Below are positions 18,847 through 25,866 of a stretch of 64,000 nucleotides of DNA, in pieces; the first letter of the stretch is position 1; every line of letters starts with the position of its first letter. Source of the DNA: Terriglobia bacterium (lineage in GTDB: Bacteria; Acidobacteriota; Terriglobia; Bryobacterales; Bryobacteraceae); assembly GCA_020073145.1 (NCBI GenBank), contig JAIQFS010000011.1, positions 1 to 64,000 of the forward strand, read 5' to 3'. A model generated the notes under the pieces. That model searched no databases. It was not told the DNA's origin and saw only the letters and a program-made list of their open reading frames with translations. The translations under genes were made by a program, and so were the position numbers.

Positions 18847-19575
18847 TCAGCGCCGGGTCGGAACGGCGTTCGCCCCAGTCACGGTCCGCAGAGCCTGTTC
18901 CAGTCCCTGGGACGAGAAACCGTAGGGGCCGGGTAGAGTCTTGAAGATGACCCGGCCATCGGTGCCGATCAGGTACAGGCGATCGGGCCAGCCTGTGTAG
19001 GCCTGTTCAATCCGGTTGTCCATGCCGTCCAGCAAGGCGGGAATGCGAATGCCCAGGTTCCGGACACAGGCGGAAGCGGTTTCGGTCCGCTCACCAGATG
19101 TATGAGCCGACGCGAACAGCACGCCATCGCGCACATTGGCAGCCATTTCCCACAAGTCCGTGGGATGCGCTTCCTGAATATAGACAACGTAAAACGCCAC
19201 ACGATCCCGATACTGGTCGAACAAACGGTTGAGCGCGGGAACCTCCCGGCGAAATGGCGGTCACGTGTAGCTGCCAAACACCAGGACCACGGGGCGCTCG
19301 CGCCACTCGGCGGAGAGGCGGACCACGCCACTCTTGTCCAAGCGGGGCAGCGAGAAGTCGGGCGCGGCGTCTCCGGCGCGCAGGCTGCCCCGCCGCGCCG
19401 ACATCCAGAGCGGCTCAAACGGCAGCACGATCATGGCGACGCTGGGAACCTTCGCCATGATGGCGCCAAACCTCTCCGGAGTTTGGTGCATCGCCGCGTA
19501 AAGGGCCGCCGTGCAGACTCCATACGCTAAGAGTAAGGCCCCAAGAATCCCGGCAAGCAGCTTCCGCCGTCTCAT
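18847..19575 (-). CDS. Deiodinase-like thioredoxin-fold selenoprotein (UGA = Sec105)
   Basis: Read through the in-frame TGA at 19261-19263, the gene encodes 242 residues. Residues 6-30 form a membrane anchor (LLAGILGALLLAYGVCTAAL); the redoxin-like domain starts at GDAAPDFSLPRL. The active site reads VLVFGSYT-U-PPFRREVP, the place and context of selenocysteine in iodothyronine deiodinases (SCT-U-PPF). YIQEAHPTDLW and GWPDRLYLI also match deiodinase blocks (EEAH.xDxW and PERLY). Both halves are in the same frame with no indel, conserved sequence continues directly across the TGA, and a GG-loop hairpin follows it, so a decoding event fits better than a broken gene. The reaction is unknown; bacterial members probably act on peroxides or disulfides rather than thyroid hormones. 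It starts 14 bp after the AhpD-like gene. Confidence 0.88.
19236..19263 (-). promoter_or_regulatory. Putative bacterial SECIS after UGA codon of deiodinase-like gene
   Basis: The TGA occupies 19261-19263. On the minus strand, CGGGA-GGT-TCCCG forms a perfect 5 bp stem with a GGT loop; the loop G residues are the 18th and 19th bases after the TGA. Bacterial SECIS elements are short hairpins just 3' of the UGA with a G in the apical loop about 16-37 bases away, which SelB recognises. The match is in placement and loop; function is inferred. Confidence 0.75.
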
Positions 19576-19589
19576 CTCAGGCTATCCTA

Positions 19590-20186
19590 TTACTTTCGAA
19601 CATAGCCGTGCAAAGCGGTGCGCTTGCCGCCTTCCTGATGAGCTTCGGGCGACAACGCGTGAACGCCCGTCGCGTCGATCCAGCGGTTATAAAAATTAAA
19701 GAGGGCGCAGACGGAAATCGCGAAATAGATGGCCTCATCATCCCAGCCGACAGCATACAAGGGTTGCATGTCGGACGGGCTGATCCGTGGGGAATCGCCG
19801 TTCACTTTATCGATGAATCGAAACAGCGCCTTTTCCTTTTCCGCCAAAGGCGAAGTTTCCAGGTCGCGGAGCACGCTCCACACCAACTCTTTGCTGCCAA
19901 GCAGTTCCACCGCGACCGCGGCGTGTGCGTGCAGTCAAAACGGGCAATCGTTGCGGTACGAGGTGTACGCCGCGATTAGCTCCCGCAGGCCCGGCTCGAT
20001 CGGCGCCGGGCCGCGCATAATCTCTTGAGTGAAGCGGGCGAGGTGGTCCGTGGCCTCGGGGCGGAAGGCAAACAGATGCCAGATCTGCGGGTATTCCTTG
20101 CCGGCTCCTCGCATCGCTTGGATGTTGTCGGTGTAGGGACCCGGACGTGGGTTGTTTTCGACACCAGGCAGAAACATCGGTTTCAC
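19590..20186 (-). CDS. AhpD-like / carboxymuconolactone-decarboxylase-family selenoprotein (UGA = Sec84)
   Basis: Read through the in-frame TGA at 19935-19937, the gene gives 198 residues from the GTG at 20186, which has an ideal GGGAGG Shine-Dalgarno 7 bp upstream. The usual AhpD active site C-x2-C-x3-H appears as YRNDCPF-U-LHAHAAVA, with Cys81 and Sec84. After the TGA come ELLGSKELVWSVLRD and the second-half block AIYFAISVCALFNFYNRW, as in peroxidase-related AhpD-like proteins. AhpD-type enzymes reduce peroxides or act as disulfide reductases. A GGUC-loop hairpin follows the TGA. It is upstream of the deiodinase-like gene (14 bp gap), so both would be made from one message and both need SelA/B/C/D, which are not in this window. 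Confidence 0.88.
19908..19937 (-). promoter_or_regulatory. Putative bacterial SECIS after UGA codon of AhpD-like gene
   Basis: The TGA is at 19935-19937. CGCCGC-GGTC-GCGGTG on the minus strand makes a 6 bp stem (one G-U pair) with a GGUC loop whose first two bases are the 18th and 19th after the TGA, exactly the same spacing and GG as in the deiodinase-like gene. This is the expected form of a bacterial SECIS. Confidence 0.75.
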
Positions 20187-20325
20187 GGCGCTTCCTCCCA
20201 TCGACTCGAAAAAACTGACCTCCTGAGAGCTTATCACCGCTAGCCGGTCTCACGCGTTCATCCGATAGATCGGCCATAGGTTCCAGCCGCCCGAAGCGGC
20301 TACACTAACGGTGGAGCATCGACTG

Positions 20326-21729
20326 ATGAGAGACATTCTTGCGTTTTCGGCGACCCACCTGGCATCCCTCATTCGGGAACGGCAGATCTCGTCGGTCGAA
20401 CTGGTGCAAGCGCACTTGCAGCAGATCGAGCTTCTGGCTGCCCATGTGAACGCCACGGTTGCCGTCTGTTCGGAAACCGCATTGGAGGAAGCCCGTCTCG
20501 CAGACGAAGCCACAGCCCGGCGGGAGTCCGCAGGGCCCCTTCACGGAGTGCCGTTCAGCATCAAGGATTCGATCGCGATGGCGGGCACTGTCTGCACGGC
20601 GGGGACGTGGGGCCGGCGCGATGCGGCCGCGTCACGCGAAGACGCGACGGTGGTGGCGAGGCTGCGAGGCGCCGGGGGGATCCCGATTGCCAAGACCAAT
20701 CTGCCCGACCTCTTGTTTGCGTTCGAGACGGATAACCTTCTGTTTGGCGCGACGAAGAATCCGTACGATCTGTCCCGAACCAGCGGAGGAAGCAGCGGAG
20801 GTGAGGCGGCCTTAATCGCGGCCTGTGGTTCTCCGTGCGGCCTGGGTAGTGACGCGGCCGGGAGCGTTCGCGTGCCGGCGGCTTTCTGCGGGATTGCCAG
20901 CCTGAAGCCCACTTCGGGCCGCCTACCGCGCACGGGGCACGTTCCCCCGGCGGGCGGCTGGATCGAGACCTTGTGGCAGATCGGCCCCATGGCCCGTCAC
21001 GTGGAGGACCTCTGCACGGTGATGCGGGTGCTGGTGGGGGGGGACGGACAGGACGCCTCGGTCATCGACATGCCCTTCAACGACCCCGGCAATCTCTCAC
21101 TTCGGGATCTGCGGATCGCCTTCTATACCGGCAATGGGTTTGTGCCGACGACCGGCGACGTGGCTCACGCGGTCAGCGCGGCCGCCCAAGCTTTGTCCTC
21201 TGAGGTCACGTGTGTCGAAGAGGCGCGGCCGTCTTGCCTGGCGGACGCGTACGACCTGGAGATGAAACTGCTCGGCCCTGATGGCGGGGACGCTCTTCGG
21301 CTCTATCTCAAACAGGTGGGTTCCGACCGGCTGCACCCGCTGCTGACTGCCTGGCTTGACAAGTTAGAACCCTATCGGGGCAAGCTTGACGATTTCGCCG
21401 GTTATTGGGCCGAACTCGATCAATACCGCGCCGGGATGCTGGCGTTCCTGCGCCGTTACGACGCGATCCTCTGCCCGGTCTATATCCAGCCCGCATTGCC
21501 TCACGGAACCTCGACGCAAGACGACAAGTTTCGGGGCTTCAGCCACACCATGGCCTATAACGTGACGGGGTGGCCCGTGGCGGTTGTGCGCTGCCAGACA
21601 TCGGGCGAAGGCTTGCCGATTGCCGTGCAAGTGGTCGCGCGGCCCTTTCGTGAAGATGTCGCGTTAGCCATCGCTCTGCGATTGGAAGAACGCTTCGGCG
21701 GATGGAAACCGCCGGTTTCGGCAATGTAG
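20326..21729 (+). CDS. Amidase-signature hydrolase
   Basis: 467 residues from the ATG at 20326; a GTG 15 bp upstream is also in frame. The Ser-cisSer-Lys triad of amidase-signature enzymes is visible: Lys80 in PFSIKDS, the cis-Ser in GGSSGGEAAL (about 156) and the nucleophile in GSDAAGSVRVP (Ser180). The fold continues to GWPVAVVRCQTSGEGLPIAV near the end. It hydrolyses an amide of unknown substrate. It is not GatA of the tRNA amidotransferase by context, since gatB and gatC are absent. The next gene starts about 20 bp later, so co-transcription with the sugar genes is possible. It diverges from the selenoprotein operon across 139 bp. Confidence 0.9.
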   Translation: MRDILAFSATHLASLIRERQISSVELVQAHLQQIELLAAHVNATVAVCSETALEEARLADEATARRESAGPLHGVPFSIKDSIAMAGTVCTAGTWGRRDAAASREDATVVARLRGAGGIPIAKTNLPDLLFAFETDNLLFGATKNPYDLSRTSGGSSGGEAALIAACGSPCGLGSDAAGSVRVPAAFCGIASLKPTSGRLPRTGHVPPAGGWIETLWQIGPMARHVEDLCTVMRVLVGGDGQDASVIDMPFNDPGNLSLRDLRIAFYTGNGFVPTTGDVAHAVSAAAQALSSEVTCVEEARPSCLADAYDLEMKLLGPDGGDALRLYLKQVGSDRLHPLLTAWLDKLEPYRGKLDDFAGYWAELDQYRAGMLAFLRRYDAILCPVYIQPALPHGTSTQDDKFRGFSHTMAYNVTGWPVAVVRCQTSGEGLPIAVQVVARPFREDVALAIALRLEERFGGWKPPVSAM

Positions 21730-21751
21730 CGTGTGCGGTAGCCTTGAGGGT

Positions 21752-22852
21752 ATGTTCCAAAATGGTGAGGCAGGCTGGCATCGATTTCTGCCTCAGTCTC
21801 AAGAGGGGGATGTCGGGAGCCTGTTTGCCGCCGCTCATTCCGCCTGTTCGGTATTGATCACCGGAGCAGGCGGTTCCATCGGCTCGGCGCTGGCGCAGGC
21901 GCTCGCACGTGCCGGAGTGCGACGCCTCGTGCTCTTGGATTCCTCCGAAGCCCGCTTGAACGGGATCCAGCGGCGCCTGGCGCAGACCCCGGCGCCCGTC
22001 GAAATGGCCTTAGGAAGCATCGACGACGCAGGCTTCGTGGATACTCTCCTCAGCCGACATCGCGTCGACGTGGTCTATCACGCGGCGGCGTGGAAGCACG
22101 TGCCGCAGTTGGAAAGCAATCCGTTTTCGGCGGTGCGCAATAACGCCCTGGGAACCTTCACGCTGGCGCAGTCGGCCCTCCGAGCCGGTGTGCCGAGCGT
22201 GACGCTGATTTCAACCGACAAGGCCGTGAATCCGCGCAGCATCATGGGCGCATCCAAGAGAATCGCCGAGCTGGCCGTGACCTCGCTGAGCGACCCTGCC
22301 TGCCGGATGAATGCCGTCCGCTTGTGCAATGTGATCGGCTCGAGCGGCAGCGTGGTGCCGATCTTCCTGGAGCAGATCGGGCGGCGGCAACCGCTATCCG
22401 TCACCGATCCGCGAGCCAGCCGTTGGTTTCTCACCACGCAGGAAGCGGTGGGGGCAATTCTGGGCTGCGGAGTGTCGGGTCAGCATGGAAAGATCCTGCT
22501 GCCCCCGGTGGGGCTGCCCGTACGGATCGCGGAGTTGGCGGAGTTTCTCATCCGCTCGGCCGGCAGCGCCGCAGAAATCAGTTACATCGGTCTACGGCCC
22601 GGTGAGAAGCTGACGGAAGAGTTGGTTTTTGAAAGCGAGCGCGAGGTGGGAACAGTGGGATCGCTCCGAGTTCTAGAGACTTCCCGGCTTGACCGAGGGG
22701 AACTGACCGGGCTGTTCGCGGATCTTGGCAGCTCCATTCAGCTTAGCGATCTAAGCGGATTGCTTCGGGCCGTGGGTCGCGCCATCCCCGAATATGTACC
22801 GAGCAGCCAACTCCTGGGGCAGGTTGTGGCGGCTGCAGGCGCTACCGCATGA
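21752..22852 (+). CDS. FlaA1/CapD-type nucleotide-sugar dehydratase (SDR)
   Basis: 366 residues from the ATG at 21752; a GTG at 21731 is an alternative and neither start has a well-placed Shine-Dalgarno. The Rossmann motif is TGAGGSIGS. HAAAWKHVPQLE and STDKAVNPRSIMGASKRIAE are the signature of the FlaA1/CapD/PglF family, where Met replaces the usual SDR Tyr next to Lys. Such enzymes remove water from UDP-GlcNAc (4,6- or 5-inverting) at the start of amino-sugar pathways. It lacks the N-terminal membrane domain of PglF/WbpM, so it is a soluble form. Its stop overlaps the next ATG by 4 bp. Confidence 0.9.
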   Translation: MFQNGEAGWHRFLPQSQEGDVGSLFAAAHSACSVLITGAGGSIGSALAQALARAGVRRLVLLDSSEARLNGIQRRLAQTPAPVEMALGSIDDAGFVDTLLSRHRVDVVYHAAAWKHVPQLESNPFSAVRNNALGTFTLAQSALRAGVPSVTLISTDKAVNPRSIMGASKRIAELAVTSLSDPACRMNAVRLCNVIGSSGSVVPIFLEQIGRRQPLSVTDPRASRWFLTTQEAVGAILGCGVSGQHGKILLPPVGLPVRIAELAEFLIRSAGSAAEISYIGLRPGEKLTEELVFESEREVGTVGSLRVLETSRLDRGELTGLFADLGSSIQLSDLSGLLRAVGRAIPEYVPSSQLLGQVVAAAGATA

Positions 22853-23994
22853 AGCGCAGGATCGCCGTTCTGACGACTTCCCGCGCCGATTACGGCCATC
22901 TGTATTGGCCCTTGCGCGATTTGTCAACTTGTCCGGATATCGATCTCAAGATCATCGCGATGGGGCCTCATCTTTCGCCGGAATTCGGCAATACCGGACG
23001 GGAAATAGAGAAGGATGGGTTCTCCATCGAGGTCCGCATCGAATGTCTGCTGAGTTCGGATAGCGACATTGGTATGGCGAAGACCATCGGCGTGGCCACT
23101 CTGGCCCTGTCCGACTGTCTCGGCCAGATGCGTCCGGACCTGTTGTTGTTGGCCGCGGATCGCTATGAACTGCTCGCGCCGGCGTCGGTGGCGCTCGCGC
23201 TGCGAATTCCGATGGCGCACATTGAGGGCGGGGAAGTCAGCGAAGGGGCCATTGACGATGCGGTCCGGAATGCACTGACCAAGCTGTCTCACGTGCATTT
23301 CACATCGACGGCGGCGGCACGCGCCCGCGTGATTGCCATGGGAGAAGAAGACTGGCGGGTCCACTACGCGGGAGCCCCTTCCCTGGACCATGTGCGCCGC
23401 AGCCGGTTACTCTGCAAGGAGGAGGTCGAAGCGCGCCTCGGCTTTCGTCTGGTGGGGCCTTCCACACTAGTGGCATATCATCCCACGACGATCGCGCGCG
23501 ATACCACTCGCGAGGCCGATGCGGTCTTCGAGGCCTTACAGTACGTCTGCGGTCAGATCCTTTTCTGTTACCCGAACAGCGATGCCGGAAGCCGTTCGTT
23601 GATCGACCGAGCCGAACGGTTCGTGAGCGAGCGAGGGAACGGCAAGGTCTTCGTGAACCTGGGAGCTATCGAATACTGGAGCTTGCTCAAGCAGGTGGAG
23701 CTGATGCTGGGGAATTCGAGCAGCGGGATCATGGAGGCGGCTTCCTTCGCGCTGCCGGCGGTTGACATCGGAATCCGGCAGCGGGGAAGGGAACGGGGCC
23801 GCAACGTGATCACTTCCCATGCCTCCGTTGACGCCATTCTGGATGCGGTGAAACTAGCGAATAGCGCTGAATTCCGGGAATCTTTACAGGGCATGGACAA
23901 CCTTTACGGCGATGGCAGCGCGGCACTCAAGATCCTCAACGTGCTACGCAGTGTGCCCCTGGGCGAAGAGTTACTGGTCAAGCGATCCTTATGA
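22849..23994 (+). CDS. NeuC-like UDP-N-acetyl-hexosamine 2-epimerase (hydrolysing)
   Basis: 381 residues, normal for the family. TTSRADYGHLYWPLR near the N-terminus is the NeuC/LegG signature; LLAADRYELLAPASVAL and AHIEGGEVSEGAIDDAVRNA form the UDP-binding region, and GNSSSGIMEA the nucleotide-binding C-terminal domain. Such enzymes release the 2-epimerised sugar from UDP, the step before sialic-acid-like sugar synthesis. It overlaps both neighbours by 4 bp, so three genes make one translationally coupled unit. NeuB and a CMP-sugar synthetase are not in the window. Confidence 0.9.
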   Translation: MKRRIAVLTTSRADYGHLYWPLRDLSTCPDIDLKIIAMGPHLSPEFGNTGREIEKDGFSIEVRIECLLSSDSDIGMAKTIGVATLALSDCLGQMRPDLLLLAADRYELLAPASVALALRIPMAHIEGGEVSEGAIDDAVRNALTKLSHVHFTSTAAARARVIAMGEEDWRVHYAGAPSLDHVRRSRLLCKEEVEARLGFRLVGPSTLVAYHPTTIARDTTREADAVFEALQYVCGQILFCYPNSDAGSRSLIDRAERFVSERGNGKVFVNLGAIEYWSLLKQVELMLGNSSSGIMEAASFALPAVDIGIRQRGRERGRNVITSHASVDAILDAVKLANSAEFRESLQGMDNLYGDGSAALKILNVLRSVPLGEELLVKRSL

Positions 23995-25166
23995 GAATCA
24001 GGATTCCACTTTCCGCGCCTGACGTTTCGGAAGCGGATATCGACGCCGTGGTGAGCGTGTTGCGCACCGCGCGACTGAGCATCGGCCCAAAAATGGAAGA
24101 GTTCGAGCGCGCCGTGGCCGATTACGCCGGTGTCCGCCACGGTGTGGCCGTGAGTTCGGGGACAGCCGGTCTGCATCTCAGCCTTCGGGCCTTGGGGATC
24201 GGCGAAGGCGATGAAGTCATTCTTCCTTCCTTCACATTCATCGCCGCCGCACATGTGCTCCTGTACGAGAGAGCAATTCCCGTATTTGCCGATATCGATG
24301 CGGTCACGCTCAATCTCGACCCTGAAAAACTCGAGGAATTAATCACGCCCCGCACGCGCGGTATCGTAGTGGCTCACACGTTCGGATATCCCGCCGACCT
24401 GCGAGGCATTCTGGATATTGCACTCAGGCATGGGCTGCCAGTCCTCGAGGATGCGTGCGAGGCGATCGGGGCCGAATCTCACGGGCGCAGAGCCGGAGGC
24501 ATCGGGCAGGTCGGGGTGTTCGCGTTTTATCCAAACAAGCCAATCACCACGGCCGAGGGTGGGATGGTCGTCACGGATGATGGCGAACTGGCGGAGACCA
24601 TCCGGGCGCTTCGCAATCAGGGCCGCAAGGACACTGACGGATGGTCGGATCATCGCTTGTTGGGGTACAACTACCGGCTGTCCGAGCTTCACTGCGCCCT
24701 AGGCGCGTCGCAGATGCTCCGGTTGGACGAGATCCTGCGCCGCCGCATGGATCGGGCGCTCCGGTATTCACGGGAGCTCCAAAGTATCCCCGAAGTGATG
24801 GCGCCACCCCTTGTAGCCTCCGACGGGCGGGTGTGCTGCTTTGCTTTTGTCGTCCGCCTGACCGACGAGTTCACGCAAGCGGATCGAGACGTCATTCACG
24901 AGTACCTCACCGAGCATGGCATCGGCTGCGGGCGCTACTTCGCCCCAATCCACCGGCAGCCGCTGTATGCCCGTTTTGCGGAAAGAACGAGGGGCGGCCT
25001 GCCTGTGACCGAGCACGTGTCCGTACGCACACTGGCGCTTCCGTTCTTCAACGCCATCACGGACGGACAGATCGCCGAGGTCTGCGAGACCTTGCGCGAG
25101 GGCATCGGTCGGGCGCGGCGGAGCGGCGCTCATTCCACAGCAGCCGACGCGGGATGCAGCAGATAG
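23991..25166 (+). CDS. DegT/DnrJ/EryC1 PLP-dependent sugar aminotransferase
   Basis: 391 residues, typical. SSGTAGLHLSLRALGIG contacts the cofactor phosphate, VLEDACEAIGA carries the Asp that pairs with the pyridine N, and Lys183 in FYPNKPITTAEGG is the Schiff-base lysine. YNYRLSELHCALG is a further family block. It likely aminates the keto-sugar made by the upstream dehydratase. The last 37 bp overlap the end of the convergent methyltransferase gene. Confidence 0.93.
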   Translation: MRIRIPLSAPDVSEADIDAVVSVLRTARLSIGPKMEEFERAVADYAGVRHGVAVSSGTAGLHLSLRALGIGEGDEVILPSFTFIAAAHVLLYERAIPVFADIDAVTLNLDPEKLEELITPRTRGIVVAHTFGYPADLRGILDIALRHGLPVLEDACEAIGAESHGRRAGGIGQVGVFAFYPNKPITTAEGGMVVTDDGELAETIRALRNQGRKDTDGWSDHRLLGYNYRLSELHCALGASQMLRLDEILRRRMDRALRYSRELQSIPEVMAPPLVASDGRVCCFAFVVRLTDEFTQADRDVIHEYLTEHGIGCGRYFAPIHRQPLYARFAERTRGGLPVTEHVSVRTLALPFFNAITDGQIAEVCETLREGIGRARRSGAHSTAADAGCSR

Positions 25167-25861
25167 AGCAGATTGCCCTGTACGCCGAAGCGCCGGATTT
25201 GGCCGGTCTTGTAGTCGATGACAAATCGCCGATCGATGGTCAAACCGGCGGCATGGGCGAGCGCCCGGACCTCCCGGTGAGTGAACACATGACCGGGCAC
25301 GCGGCACTTCACGCCAGCGATGTTCCAGGCGACCAGGACATCGCCATTGTTCTCGGACGGGCGGATCCGGTCTTGCAGAAAGCGGAAGCCGGTGCGGGCT
25401 GGTCCGTAGAGTGCAGCATTGTAACGATGGTTGACGTCCACGAAAATGAGCCCTCGGGGCGCTGTCAGTCGAGCAAACTGACGCATGACTTCGACCCGGG
25501 CGGCGTTGGGGAAGATGTGCCCGAGTACATTCCAAAGGCAAACGATCACGTCAAAGCTTCCTTTCAGGGAATCGAGCTGTTCCGCGCGCCACGCGAGGAA
25601 CTGGGGGGCCGCCGGGTTGCGGCGCTGCATCCCCTGGGACGGCTCTAGCAGAACCAGTTGAGTCAGGCCCCGAGCCTGGGCGATACGCAGGGCGCGGCGG
25701 CCGTCGCCGGCTCCTACATCCAGAAGAGAGCGGCTGCCGGCGGGTACGTGAGAGATGACAAGCTCGTCGACCCGATCGAGATATCTCATCCGCTGTTCGG
25801 ACAGCTGCGAGAAGTTGGAAGCCACGCGATCGTAAGCGGCGACGGGGTCGTCCGTGTCCAT
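25130..25861 (-). CDS. Class I SAM-dependent methyltransferase
   Basis: 243 residues from the ATG at 25861. SLLDVGAGDGRRALRIA is motif I, LLEPSQGM motif II (acidic residue binding the ribose), and FDVIVCLWNVLGHIFP motif IV/post-I. The substrate is unknown. It starts 5 bp after the ASPIC/UnbV gene on the same strand and is thus the last gene of that operon; its 3' end overlaps the convergent aminotransferase by 37 bp. The frame is open further upstream into the neighbour, but that part is not family-like. Confidence 0.87.
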   Translation of the reverse strand: MDTDDPVAAYDRVASNFSQLSEQRMRYLDRVDELVISHVPAGSRSLLDVGAGDGRRALRIAQARGLTQLVLLEPSQGMQRRNPAAPQFLAWRAEQLDSLKGSFDVIVCLWNVLGHIFPNAARVEVMRQFARLTAPRGLIFVDVNHRYNAALYGPARTGFRFLQDRIRPSENNGDVLVAWNIAGVKCRVPGHVFTHREVRALAHAAGLTIDRRFVIDYKTGQIRRFGVQGNLLYLLHPASAAVE

Positions 25862-25866
25862 GCGGA

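Noticed and set aside
19224-19263. Reading the deiodinase-like gene as a nonsense-mutated pseudogene or two genes
   Set aside because: Frame and homology run straight through the TGA, the TGA falls on the catalytic residue, a GG-loop hairpin follows, and the neighbouring gene shows the same pattern.
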